This document shows positions 35,773 to 48,105 of a stretch of DNA of 64,000 nt, in pieces. Below the pieces are notes generated by a model that saw only the letters and a program-made list of their open reading frames with translations, was not told the DNA's origin and searched no databases. This DNA comes from Adineta ricciae (Eukaryota; Rotifera; Eurotatoria; Adinetida; Adinetidae), in the NCBI GenBank assembly GCA_905250025.1, contig CAJNOJ010000084.1, positions 248,001-312,000 of the forward strand, in the 5' to 3' direction. Positions within the stretch are counted from its first letter, which is position 1; every line of letters begins with the position of its first letter. The position numbers and the translations under genes were made by a program.

Positions 35773-38108
35773 CTAAGCATCGGATGTCGTTTTCTTCTCC
35801 TCGGTGGATTTTGGCCTATGAAAACTAATCGATGGTAAATTAGTAGACGTTCGCAGTGCAGATAACGGATTTGAAATTGATGCAGGTAATCTTGCAACGT
35901 CCGGCATGGGTTCCTTACGCACAATGCGGAAAACAGCTGCTAAAAGAATACCAATAAGAAGGCCAACAAGTATTCCACCGATAACAGCACCAGCTTCTGC
36001 ACCACTTGAATAGGTTTCCTTGACAACTTGTTTACCCACAGCATGTGATGACATAAATTCTTTTGAGCCTTTCAATGAACCTCGCACAGCTTGAAAGTGA
36101 ACCGATGAACTTGTATCGTCAAGTAATTTCATGATGAAATCGAATTTTCCTTCATCGATAGCTTTCGCCAGACGACTCCGAGTTTCGTTGGTTCTAGGTT
36201 CACTGTCAACAACGCCACTAACTGATCCGGGTGAGGGTGTTTGGCCAAGTAATGTAAACAAAACGGTGACTTCGCTTGTCTTGTCTTCATGGTCAACTTG
36301 AACTTCTGATATACGTGAATAGCTCGTTTCTGTAAGATAAGCCAAATTGCTATGAATCTGTCGCTCTAATAAACGTCTGTCTAAATGACTGCCGTCAATA
36401 GCTTTGCCATCACTAACTTCAAGTTTAAAACCTAAATGTAGATAATCATAATGAAGTGAACGATAGCATAAACTTGTATCGAAATCTCGTGGGTTGGATT
36501 CAGGCGACATTTCATAGAATTCGTATTCGATATCTTCTGTGCGCATATTGGCTATCGATGGGTTTGTAAGATCATTGAATCGATACATTCGTAAAAACAA
36601 ATACACAGGATAATCAAAGTGTTTATTTCTTTCTGATGGTGGCCGTGCGTAAGGCGCACGTACTGACCATCCATATTCAATGCTTGTTGCATCCCAGGTA
36701 TCACCACTTGGTTTGCCTGTGTCAACATCGACGATAGGAGGAAACTTGTCGACGGAGCTTGTCACTGCTGCGCACCGAATAGTGTCACCGCGGCATGCTA
36801 GAATTAATAGAAACTGAAATGCAATCGATCACTGGGTGATGAAGCGTTCCTTACGTCGATATCCGTTGAATTCCCAAATTCGTTCTCGTTCACGATAAAT
36901 GAATCGACGTTCATTTTTTATGAAAAAGCCAATTGGATCAACAAAAGGGTCAACATCGGGAGATTCCGTGCCACGAGTGATCTTACATGTACCAACACCG
37001 TGATCAATAGTATAAGTTAGATTATCACCGAAATCATGGATAATTGACTGGTAATGTTCAGACCCAGGTGGAAGAAAATCATAGTGGACACGTCGTGGGC
37101 CACGTTCGGGATGGTCGTAACGTAGATGAAATCGTTGCCACTGTGCTGAACGCGATGACGATGCTTCCACACGAACAGTAAATCGATCAGGCCAAGTAAT
37201 ACCAGCATCGCGAAGGGAAATCAAATTCTGGCCAAGACCACTATCACAGAAAACACCTTTTGGGGGAGTTAGCTGATCGCTACTTTCGACGATCCCAGGT
37301 CGATAATTATGAATATTGAAGATTTCGTCGACTTCGGCTGCTTGAGTTCCATTAGGGTACGAAATAGAAGCATTGATAATCGCTTGAATAGGCACTGCGA
37401 AATCGCCAACAACACCTGTTGGTAGTATGAAACCTTTTTGAGCAAATGACCATACACGTCGGTATGTTCGGAATTGCGACCTATCGATGATACATGTTTC
37501 CCATTGATCAACTGGTATACCACGGACCATCGATTGGCCAATAAATTTTGGTCGTATTTCCGGTCGTCGTGGATCGTTGCTTGAAAACAGCAAGAATTCA
37601 TTTAGCGGACGAATATGCCAGGTATTATTTTGTCCTTGAATAGCCGATGTTCCATCTAAGCAAAAACTTCTAGTAAAGCAAAAAAGCTTTCAATCGACAT
37701 ACCCATATCAAGATTGGTATCAATGTCAGTAACAAGACAAATTTCTCGCCGAAGATAGGTTGATTTTTTCAACGCCTCATAATAAAAATATTCGACATCA
37801 ACGATACCTTGAGAATTTTTAATCAAAATCAGTTTATTTGCCTCGAAATCATATAAATATTGATACATTGTTAATTCGCTTGGCGCAGTTATAGCTAATA
37901 TATGTTTGACTTCTACTCTTTCCAATGCGAATTCAGCTCGTGTCGGAAACCGTGGTAATGGCCTATCGGGAACTGATGGAGTAGATGTATCGACTGTACA
38001 TACAGCTGGGTCCCCGTTCCAAGTACTCGATGGTGTCGTAGTTGGATCTTGAGTCAAACATTTCGATATACACAAAACGAGCAAACAGAATAGCTGATAT
38101 TGTTTCAT
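35773..38108 (-). CDS. Type I membrane protein with LolA-like ectodomains
   Basis: Three exons. Exon 1 begins with a signal peptide, MKQYQLFCLLVLCISKCLTQ. Exon 2 includes VRGIPVDQWETCI and WSFAQKGFILP, features I associate with metazoan proteins annotated as having LolA-like domains (beta-rich lipid-binding fold). Exon 3 continues with CRGDTIRCAA, a long folded ectodomain, a TM helix rich in Gly/small residues (AGAVIGGILVGLLIGILLAA), a basic stop-transfer (RIVRKEP) and a Ser/Thr-rich cytoplasmic tail ending STEEKKTTSDA. The intron between exons 2 and 3 (donor GTAAGG near 36852) is confirmed by phase. Roughly 700 residues. The function is unknown to me; surface or lysosomal lipid handling is only a guess from the domain name. 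Confidence 0.7.
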
Positions 38109-38974
38109 TTTTAACTCAAAATGAAGATGTAGAAGAGTTTGGAATATAAATATACATGATTTAGTAGATTACAAGTAGGAATAAGAAAAGTGATAAGATA
38201 AGCAACTTTCACTCGAGTCAGAAGCAACAACGACAATAAACATGAAGAAATTTAAAAGACGAGCTGTGTTGTTATACGAAGATAAGACGAGCAGATTTTA
38301 TTGTTTATAGAGACTTTGTCGACCATTCATTTATCTTATTAATTAATATTTATTCAATTAGCCTTGGTCTAGTTTATCCATCCAATAAGTACTAACAAAC
38401 GAGATTCGTAATTGAAACAAGACCATGTTTTGATCAGCGCGATATGATCGTACCGTACTGTAGGAAACAACTCGTTGCTATAAATAGACGATTGAAAAGG
38501 TCGTCCATGAAAATCGATGATTAAAGCCATAACAATTTTTCACGTACTATGACTAGACTTAATTGACTCTATTATGTCAAGATTGTCCTTGACTAAGAAA
38601 AACTGCCTACTGTTTTTTTCTCGCTAGGATCTAATATCCTCTGTTCTATGCTGCTGCTGTTTCTTTTTTTTCCTTTGTAAAATAAATGCATAAACGTGTT
38701 TTCAAATGATGAAAAAAAGAGAGAAAAAACAGGATTATTGTAAATAAACGCCAATTCAATAACGAAACAAGACATAAAAATAGATGAGAGTCGGAATATA
38801 TACAAAAGTAAAGATGGCAAGAGTGAGAAGTCGAAACGAGGGTGTTTTATAGAGGAACGGTTGACGGAAAAACAATGTTTGTATAATTGGAACAAAGAAA
38901 AAACGAACATATTTTCAAGCTTCTTGTTTTCTTTATGAGTACGGAATTCAGTACGATGGAAAGGTCAGGTCTTT
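38109..38974. other. Intergenic, nothing recognised
   Basis: AT-rich spacer between the LolA-like gene's start and the MEF2 stop codon. It probably holds the promoter of the former and the 3' UTR of MEF2. A minus frame at 38593-38910 is Phe/Ser-rich and not convincing. Confidence 0.5.
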
Positions 38975-40442
38975 TTACGGCCACAAATGCGTCTGTTTCA
39001 GGTTTGTTTCATAACACAAATCATTTCTGCCTGCTGCTGTGGTATAGAGAATCGGTTCCTGCTTAATAACATTTCGACATATCGGTTGTGTCTGCTGTTG
39101 ATGCTGCTGCTGTTGTTGACCAGTTAATACAATCGAATTAGGACTATTAGTTAACATAATTGTTTGTCCCGTGCCGATATTTGTTGTTTGACTATCTCGA
39201 TTAATTAAACTAAATGAAAGTAATTCAGTGAACTTTGCTAATGTCATTTTCTTGTCGCAAAGATTGTTTACTTTATCGGAATAGCTGCTGAGCCGTTGTT
39301 TGCCGTTGTAACTACCGTAGCGTTTGTTAATGATGCCAAAAAGTTTGAAGTCAATTGAGAAGCAAGCGCACTGATATCAATCGATGAAACGTTCATGTCC
39401 GGACCAACTAAATCGAATTTGAAATGAACTTTGTCGAAGGTTTTTGAAATCATTCTTACCAGTCATGATACGACCAATGTTTGTTGTTGGTTGTTGAGTT
39501 ATAAAACTATTCATCGTGGCAGATGTCGATTGTGTGACCTAAGAAATGAAGGAAATATCGATAATTTTGTTTCCGAATTGTCTATCTACATGTGTTGAAT
39601 TCGAATGAAGATTCGTGTTATTGGTAATGTTATTTCCATACTGAATAGCATCAACAGATTTCGGAATCGAATAGATGGGAATGTGATTTGATGTCGCTGT
39701 GGAGACAAACTTATCACCCGATGGCGATGTTAAATATTGAAAATCGGGCAAAACTGTTGTTGTCGAAAATGCTGTTGGCACATTGTTGTTGTTGTTGTTG
39801 TTATTGAGGAATGTCATGTCATGGCTATTGTTGGTTGATGAAGAACAACTGAGATTGCTATGCGTAAGAAACTGTAGAAAATGATAGATAATGATAAATG
39901 GGTGGAATAGATGGCATATACATACGCTATTAACACTATCCCCAAATGTTTGTTCATTACTGTCATCATGTTGTTCAAGTATTTCAGTATCTTCACTACT
40001 ACCACTTGCCACCGGCTTCATTGTCGGATGTTTCTTGTTCAAAATCTATTTGTCAGCAAGAAATTAGCAAAGATAAACGATCGAGCACCGGTTCTCTACT
40101 TACGTCAATAATATCAACATTAGTACATGATTCATGTGGTTCATTATATTCTGCATATTTTAATAAGACTTTGTTGATATCAGATGATGCATATTGAAAT
40201 AGACGGTCATTGCTATTGAATATCATTAACGCTATTTCACAACCACATAAAACCGATAATTCATAGGCTTTCTTCATTAAACCAAATTTCCGTTTAGTAA
40301 ATGTCACTTGCCGAGTGCGTTCGTCATTAATTCGTGTAATATTGATCTTTTTCCGACCCATAATTTTTTTCGGCGATGTGTTCTTATTATTTGCTGGATG
40401 TTTGGTATTAAATGCCGTATTTGTCTGATTGTCGTGTAACAT
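38975..40442 (-). CDS. MEF2: MEF2 MADS-box transcription factor
   Basis: MEF2 drives muscle, neural and immune gene expression by binding CTA(A/T)4TAG sites. Seen: the MADS box [59 protein letters not shown], and the MEF2 domain block [19 protein letters not shown]. Downstream are Asn-rich, Ser/Thr-rich and Gln-rich activation regions ([11 protein letters not shown]). Near the C-terminus is VIKQEPILY, which fits the phospho-sumoyl IKxEP motif of vertebrate MEF2, with Gln in place of the phosphorylated Ser. The first in-frame ATG is at 40440-40442, but the family normally starts at MGRKK (40359-40361), so 27 extra residues are possible. The stop is at 38975-38977. About six exons. Confidence 0.93.
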
Positions 40443-41756
40443 ACTCAACTATGAGTGAAGAAGGTAAGTTTTATGGTGAATATTGTCGAAATTAATATTG
40501 ATAACAATCTTGGTACATAACCAAATTGGCTTTGTTCTTATTCAAACAAGAAAAAAGTAAAGAAAACATCAATATGGATAGCTAAGAGGAACCGTCATGA
40601 TGATCTTATAACCTAAGATAAATGAGAGCAAGGACAAAGCCTTGACATTTTGTCAGTTTGAACAGATAGGCAAATCTGAGCACATCAACTCGTAATCATA
40701 TCCTTGCCTGTAAGGCTAACACTTGAAAAAAAAAGACTCAATCGATTTCATCTCAGATGTTTTCTCATTTTCGATTTTACTCGATTGACTGCGACGACTT
40801 GTTATTTTGCACTAGATGACATATGTGCAAAAAATGCGCTCGAGATGTGCGACAAGTATCTGATGTTTATTTTGGCTCGGATTTATCAATATAGACATAT
40901 ACTCTTGTTCGGATCTTTCTGTGTCTATTCAATTTAGAAGAGAATTACAAGATAGATCTACTTACTTATTAGAATAGAATCGTTTTAGCAAATACACAAA
41001 TGCAAATAAATGATGATGCCACAAAAATTTATCTTGTTGTCTTTGCGCTCGGCAAACCAGAATCAGAAAGGCAGATGGCTTGTATATATACGTATATCAT
41101 CTCTCTCGCTCTCTTTCTCTTGTATTATCCTTTCCTCCTTCTCTCTCTCTTTCCCTCTCCTTCTCCTACACAACTGTACAGGATAACACCCATTGCGCCC
41201 TCACACGTACTACTTGTCTTATGGATAATTCGACAAACAGAATCGTAGGCGATAGACATTAAGAGCTAAACCGCCGTTGTTCGATATACGCTATTGGATC
41301 TGAGAGAAAGAAGGAAGAACGAGAGGATGATGATGATGATGAAAAGCAGACATATGTGCATTAGGAAAGGCAACCGAATTGAGGTAGCACAATTGTCTAT
41401 CGCTAACCTCGTTTCTTTTTCTTTTTCTTTTTCTTTTTTCTTCTCAACATCCATTTTCAAGTCAATTAGAAGGGTATGCATATGAAGATGAACTATTAAG
41501 CTATTATCATATTATTTCCTTTCGTCTACGTGATAAAGCAAACGCGTTAGAATATCACGCCTAGTTATCAATCAGACATTGAAACCGCTATCAACAGTTG
41601 TTAGTCAACAGCAAGAATTCTTCTTTCCGAAATCGATTTATTATGTACAGAGCAAAAGAACTAACTAATAAAAATAATTACATCTACAACGTTAAGATAT
41701 ATTTATATATATATAAATAGATAGTTTCAATTTGTGTGCTTTTTCGCTTGCGGGCT
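40443..41756. other. Intergenic with CT-rich simple sequence
   Basis: No gene recognised. A strongly pyrimidine-rich stretch on the + strand (about 41099-41165) and a (TTTTTC)n-like run near 41411-41441 generate spurious Ser/Leu/Phe-rich frames. The block should contain the MEF2 upstream region and the Headcase 3' UTR; an ATATAT run lies near 41700-41716. Confidence 0.55.
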
Positions 41757-42844
41757 CTACACACGCTTTTCGAATATTTCATCGAATGGTTTTACAAAAT
41801 GGTGACTCTTCATTCCACAATGTCCGCATTCGAATTCCGATGAGTAGTTACTGAAATTGATTAAGCCATCTTTTATCGAAACAATTGGTTGAAAACACTT
41901 CGAACAGGATAAACGCGCTTGACAGCATGGAAATGCCGCAAACAGATCTGTACACAATGAAAATGAACAGAAGGATAAACAAAACACCAATCAACATACC
42001 ATAATAATAGAGTGTACCGAATATAATTGGATCAAAATTGAATTTTGTCTTACATAGACGACAAAGTACATGTAATGAACGCATTGATAGGCACTCGAGA
42101 CATATGCCATGTAGATACAGCTGTCGATCGTTATGATAAACAGCAACAGAGACTTTCCCATTATCACTATGTTTAATAGGACTAAAAAGATGAAAGATTG
42201 AAAATTGTTTGTTATTTCTAAAAATATCTTTTCTCGTTCGTATCCTTCGTATGGTTTCTGCTCGAGGATTGTATCCATCGATTCAGGAACATTACATATC
42301 GATCGTGTCAATCTGACAAAAATTACCTGAGGAAAAGTGTCCCATCAACAAGAGGATAACGATCATAAACAACCATTGATTGACCGCAAACAGTACATGC
42401 GACGTCTGTACAACCCACCATCGATAATTGAGATAAAACGAAACAACGGGTTTCATCATTTCCATAGGGACCTTCATCTTCAAGACGAATATGTATAGCA
42501 TTTCTTTTATGTAAAGGCAAACGATTGAGTATTGACCAATCTTGGCGATGTTCGAAAATATTTCCGGCAGCTGCATGCTTTTCATCGAATTGCGGCAAAG
42601 TGCCGCCCGTACTTCCACTACCCATTGTCGTAGAAAGTGATCCAATATTACTGTTTCCACTCGATCCCACACCTGATTTTTTATTGTGTGTCATCGGGAT
42701 CCCACCATTGTTGTTGTTTATATTCGTCAAGCCCGAAGGTGAACCAAACGAAGATGATAAACTGCCTGAGCTATGCGTTCGATACCGTGCAGAACGTCCA
42801 CCACGTGGTACATTCAATGGTTGTGACCGATCTGTATCTGTCAT
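41757..42844 (-). CDS. HECA: Headcase (HECA) C-terminal domain protein
   Basis: Headcase is a cytoplasmic regulator of branching/proliferation (Drosophila hdc; human HECA; with Unkempt in mTOR-linked growth control). Seen: a Ser/Gly/Asn-rich N-terminus (MTDTDRSQPLNVPRGGRSAR), the block AGNIFEHRQDWSILNRLP, RCFVLSQLSMVGCTDVACTV, VVYDRYPLVDGTLFL, a Cys/His pattern YLHGICLECLSMRSLHVLC, CRLCKTKFNFDPIIFGTLYY, DLFAAFPCCQARLSCSKC, and the terminal ECGHCGMKSHHFVKPFDEIF. These match the C-terminal half of Headcase. The Cys-rich N-terminal Headcase domain is not encoded between the Met at 42844 and the NOP14 stop only about 90 bp upstream, so this protein seems to lack it. Confidence 0.75.
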
Positions 42845-42936
42845 CTATAAAATTCAAAACAGAAAAAAAAATGAAAGTTAACAAAACAAAACACAGATGT
42901 TTATTTTGTATGATAACAAAGAGAGAAAAACAAGAA

Positions 42937-45900
42937 TTATTTTGTTTTTTGTAGTTTGCGATATTCTCCTTCTTGCATTGACAATTCCGATAGAATATCT
43001 TTGACTTTTCGTTTGCGTTGAGTATCTCTGAACAGAAAAAAAACAACAATACAATGACATTCAAACAAAAACTACCATACTTTTCCATCTGTTGTCGAAG
43101 TTCTTCTCGTGCGATAAACTCATTATCACGTATAATCTCACGAGTAGTCGACTTGACTTCTCGTTTATATTTCTTCCGCAATTTGAGACGTTCAGCGTAC
43201 TCTTTCGGTAAACGACTATTCTTTTTGCCCTCGTAACTAGAAGAAAGACATTAATTCAAATCAGAAGAAAGATTTCAACATACACAAGACCAAAACGTGG
43301 TTCGTATAATCGTATCATTTTGGTTTGTTCTTTGCATAGTTCAATATGTTTACGATTGGAGAGACATGTTGTTTGAATTGTATCGATTAATTGAAGGATT
43401 TCTCGACTTTGCTCGGAAATACTCCTGCACTTCGATGTTTCTGCGAGTGTCTGAAGAAGCGTTTTGAATGGTTGAACGATTTCGACAATCGCGGATAGAG
43501 ATTGGTAGACATTAAGAAAATCCATGAAATGATTGAGACATGTCCGGAGGATAAGTGCTCTACAAGGATACATATGACAGTTGTTTGGAAAGCATAGACA
43601 CAATTCAACACATACCGATGTTCATCATTATCATCATCAAGGTCAGTAGTATCGAAAACAGTTAATTTCGTGGACTCTGATTTCAAGTTTTTATTCAGAA
43701 CAAGCAATTGACTATTTCCTATCTGTTTTGCTGGATACGATATGAAATGTTTCGATTTATCGACTGGACAGGCGAGTTGAAGCAATTTCAAGAATAGAAC
43801 CATCACTTCTGGAACGTAACGATGACTCTTTGCTATCCACTATAGAACGAACGATGTCAGTATGAGCTTACGATCAGAAAAGTTATTTTACCAGTTTCAC
43901 AAGATCGATTAAGTGCAACGCTGGACGACAAGACGAAAGAGAATTTAAGGAAATCTGAATACACAACGAGATTCAAAATATTTCTTCCATAGGTGTAGTC
44001 ATTTCACATACATGTTGAATGGCTTGAACAAGTAAAGTCATTGCTGGCGTTGTAATGGGATGACGAAAGTCTGATGTCGGGTATAAATAAGCAACCAGTT
44101 TCAAGAACACAATCTAAATTAACTAGACATTCGAAAAGAATCACTCTTGATTAAAAAATGTCACGTACTAAGGAGACGTCCACTTGAGCGAATTTGGCGT
44201 TTTCAATTTCTTCGCTTAGGTGTACATGATATTGTTTCAAACGATTCAAAATATTCGTTTTCGTTTCATCATTGTTCACCGATTGCAACAATTCCAGAAG
44301 ATTTTTACTTATTCGATTGTAAAGAATTTGATTCGGTGCGATAGAAGTGTAATAATCAAGGAGAACATCGAAATAGTTCTGAATGAGCAAACATTGTATT
44401 TACTGGAAAGCAATCAACGAACACTTACAGTGAGAACTTTCTTTGGAATGGGTGGTAATCGTTTATCATTAATTCGTTTCCAGATAACGTTCAATGTATT
44501 CTTATCTTTACTTAAACGATCTTCGAGTATATCAACAGTGGCTGGAACTATGAAAACAAACCGAGCAATGTTCGCTGTAGAAAATATTGCAATTTGACAT
44601 ACTTTCATCAAATTCGGCTAGCAAATCGCCATTGGTCTGAATTACACAACGAAATATCGTCATTTTCCGAACGGAAATGTCATCGGTAGTACTTACTATT
44701 TCTTCTGGCTCGTCACCATTCTCTTCCTCGTCATTTTCTTGATCTTCATTATGAACTTCTTCTGAATTGTCTTCTTCGTTCTCTGCTATTTCTTCTGTTC
44801 CATTTGTTGCTTCAATTCCGTTTTTTCCATCTTCATCTTCATCATTGAATGTCACACGCTTCTTCGTTCCATCCATGATATAATAACTATTAAGCAAAAA
44901 ATGAAATTTGATTTTCTTTGCGAAAAAAATATACCTTTCATCTAGTTCCTCGACGGAAGCATGCGTTTGAGATCGATTCTTTGATAAAATTGATTTTAAT
45001 GCTGGTCGTTCCATTCGCTCGTTTTCTTCAACCTTTTCACAGTGATCATTGATTTTCAGATAAAAGTCTGGAAATTTTCAATTTACCTGTAGCGCTTTCA
45101 GACGTTCAGCTGCTTCTTTTTCTCTTTCCTCAACACTCTTAATTGGTGCACCCTAGAAACAATCGAGTCGCACGATATTCTCATCATACTCATCAACTAA
45201 CCGTCGTTTTAGCTTCGAATCGGAGCGAATTCACGAGCTTGTCGTAATCGTCCGATGTTTCTTTATTATCTTTCGTCGGCTTTTCTCGAACACCGACTAA
45301 TTTACTCAATGCTTTCCATTGTTCGTCGAGTGTCGTGGTCATATCGAAGATTTTCTCATTTTCACGCTGTCGTTCATATTTATCCAATTTCGTACTTTTG
45401 ATCATACTTTCGATCCATTCTTGCTTCGTTTGCGGTTTCCGTTGTTCACCTGTTGAATTAAAACCGCCAAAGAAATGTTCGGAGTTCAAACGACCTTTTC
45501 CTGGTTCGTCATCGTCGTCATATTCATCAATAACTGGTTTCTGATTCAATTCATCCGATTTCGAAAGTGATTGACCGTAATGTGTTAAATCTTCTTCGTC
45601 GTTCAAATTATAACGACTCTCTCTTCCAGGACGTGCTTTCTACAGAGAAACGAAAGGTAAGAGAATGGATTCACTAGCAAGTATCACAAACGGATCGCTC
45701 AGCAATAAGACGTTGCATTAATCTTTCGTCGGCTGTTAACGTTGGATCATTTTCACCCAGACGATGATCGATAAATGTACTTTTTTTGAACACCGAATTC
45801 AATTCTTTCAACAACGTTCGTTTTCGCTACGAATAAAACAACAAATAATCAACTAAATATCTAACTAACGAATGAATTTTACCTTTTCAATTCCACGTGA

Positions 45901-46086
45901 TCGTGCTTTGAGTGGCTGACCGCCTTTTTCATAATTACGTCTCTTTCCGAGTACATCATGTTTCAAGCGATTCACATGCAGATCAAACGGATTCGTTTTA
46001 TTCACTGTCTCCACTCGACTTTTAAAATTGTGTTTATCGGCAGCAAATGGACGACGCTTCTTCGATTTCCCTGCTTTTTTCATCAT
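42937..46086 (-). CDS. NOP14: NOP14 nucleolar ribosome-biogenesis factor
   Basis: NOP14 works with NOC4/EMG1 in the 90S pre-ribosome to make 18S rRNA. Seen: a basic start MMKKAGKSKKRRPFAADKHN, NPFDLHVNRLKHDVLGKR, RLGENDPTLTADERLMQRLI, the hallmark YNLNDEEDLTHYGQSLSKSD, FGGFNSTGEQ, KQEWIESMIKSTKLDKYERQ, LDEQWKALSKLVG and YDKLVNSLRFEAK. An acidic middle (EEDNSEEVHNEDQENDEEEN) and alpha-helical repeats follow. The C-terminus is YEPRFGLVYEGKKN, then LRKKYKREVKSTTREI and VKDILSELSMQEGEYRKLQK, ending TAA at 42937-42939. Full length by block order. The Met at 46084-46086 is followed by the family N-terminus. A possible 5' UTR intron (acceptor TTTTAG near 46124) precedes it. Confidence 0.93.
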
Positions 46087-47892
46087 ATCCAATACTCAAA
46101 ATTACCGAAGTGCTAAAACAAGAAGAAGAAACCAACGATCAGTTTGTTATGAATTTCTATGGTAAAATATGGAACAGTCAGTTCCAACCAATTGGAAACG
46201 ACCTATGTTACATTCTTCCAGATGTGTCACTAGGATCTAATTCGTAAAATTCATATGATTGCTGAAAGCTTATCTGTTCATATATATGTTATCGAGTAGC
46301 TGAAAATCGGCCATTCACTCTGGGTATAGTGACTACTGTTTCTTTTCGAGAGTTGTGATGAATATTTTGTACTTGTGCAGAGCTGAATAAATTCGATGAA
46401 AATTTTTCATCAAGTCTGTATAACTCTCATTGATTTCTCCAGCGAAAATATAATCATGATTGAATGGAATACGTCGTTTAGGATGTACAACTTTCCTTGT
46501 ACAGAAACGAATCTTATTGCCATCCACTCAGAATGACTCCTTTCAGGTACATATGTAGCAGTTAATGACTTCAATAGAATGTGATCTAAAGATAAAATGC
46601 GATAACACAGTTAATAAGAACTGAATTGAATTGCCCGGCTCTGCTAAAAACATAATGCATTCATCATCGTGTACTAGAAAATGGATGTAACTTATCTAAA
46701 TCGCTCTATCGATCGATGCGAAAACATGTAGTAAAGCCACTTCGTATACTTACTCATCATCATTAGACTTACTGACAATGACATAAATTGACAAATACTA
46801 AATATTTTCTTTTGGAGAATAATTTGCATTTACTCAAACCCAAAATACACAAAAAGTATATTACAAAGCCTGTTTGGTTTGATCAGAACTCGAAGTACCA
46901 TTTTTCAAAGCCTTAATAAAAGCCTCTGCCGAAAAGTCATGAACGTGTCTCAAGCTTTATGGGCATATATTGAGTAGTGTCACATACAGTATGGGCCGGA
47001 GATGTTAGAGAAGATCATCTTCCGGAACACGTATGAACTGCCTAGTCCTTCAGGATCGGCTTATTTAGAGAAAAAATGACAAAGTTTAAACTTTTTGTGG
47101 GATATTGCAATTTGAGCAGTAGAATTTTTGTAATAGTTCTTCTTTTTCACTGCATTGTGTAATAGAATAGAAAATTCCATGAAGTACAGATGAGAATAAG
47201 AGAAATAGAAAACACTGATCGTAACACGAATGTATAAAACAATATTTACAACAGTTGCTTAGAAGAGACAAAGAAAAAAAGCTTGAATTCCTGCACATAA
47301 AATCTCGCTGACACTTTATAGTGTCACCGATCCTGAGAGAGCTAATCGGCTGCATTTTTACATTGGTTTATAGCATATAGAGAATGAAATACGAAAGCCG
47401 GACTCTCAACCATAGCATTCATTCAAAAAAAAAGGACTGAATACTAAAAGTCGGCGTGGACGAAAAGCATGCTCCATTGTCTGTTACAATATGTAGAAAA
47501 TTTTCTGAGCATTTTCTTTCGCTTTTCTACAGATATTGCACGTAGGTGTTTTCTCCCTGCATCGGTATGAGTTACTTAAATCGTGAATAATGTCAATATA
47601 TTAGAAGACAGTATCTTTGCAAAGTAGAGAAATAATCACAGATAATATTGTTCCAAATAGTCTCAATCAAAACTACATGACAACATGTAATATTAAATAC
47701 ATTAATTTCAAATGATTCGTTTTTGTGAATGAATGTTCCTTTCGATACGCGCCATTAACCCACGCAGTGGCATAAAATTTTTCGCTAAATAATTATATTT
47801 TTCTCTTAACGAAATCTATAAATACCATAACAAGCTATCAAAAATGCCTACGCTGTCTTCACTTTTGATTGAATATTAAACGTAGAAAAGAC
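46087..47892. other. Gene-poor stretch, nothing confidently coding
   Basis: About 1.8 kb. The only frame of normal composition is minus 46333-46527 (KVVHPKRRIPFNHDYIFAGE, then YTDLMKNFHRIYSALHKYK). It is preceded by a possible acceptor (CTGAG at about 46529) but linked to nothing I can identify. It could be a terminal exon or a relic. The rest is AT-rich, including the upstream region of the small secreted peptide gene. Confidence 0.45.
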
Positions 47893-48105
47893 ATGCATGC
47901 TAAGACGATCTTCTTTCTTGCGATTTTGTTCATGTTTTATATTGGAATGGCAATAGCCGATGATATCCTCGAAGATTTGCAAGAGCAAACAAATGAATAC
48001 CGACGTCGATTCCTATTGCGCAAGCTGTATGATTTGTTCTATGAGAGGGAACCACGTAAACCAAGTTATTCACCTCCACCACCATTGCGTAGACGTTGGA
48101 AATAG
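47893..48105 (+). CDS. Small secreted peptide, possible neuropeptide-like precursor
   Basis: A 70-residue single-exon frame. It starts with a clear signal peptide, MHAKTIFFLAILFMFYIGMA, cleaved near IADD. The mature part is charged: EQTNEYRRRFLLRKLYDLF, then YEREPRKPSYS, then PPPPLRRRWK, with several dibasic/tribasic sites (RRR, RK, RKP). There are no Cys residues. I recognise no family. The layout (short secreted protein with basic processing sites) suggests a peptide hormone or secreted basic peptide, but no amidation Gly is visible. Start chosen at the Met directly before the hydrophobic core; an upstream in-frame non-ATG extension was ignored. Confidence 0.5.
   Translation: MHAKTIFFLAILFMFYIGMAIADDILEDLQEQTNEYRRRFLLRKLYDLFYEREPRKPSYSPPPPLRRRWK

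Noticed and set aside
38593-38910. Phe/Ser-rich minus frame
   Set aside because: AT-rich biased composition in an intergenic gap and no family resemblance.
41080-41262. Leu/Ser-rich membrane-like frames
   Set aside because: Produced by a CT-rich simple-sequence tract; no splice context or family.
46047-46247. Frame on the + strand over the NOP14 start
   Set aside because: It overlaps NOP14 coding sequence in antisense and has no independent support.
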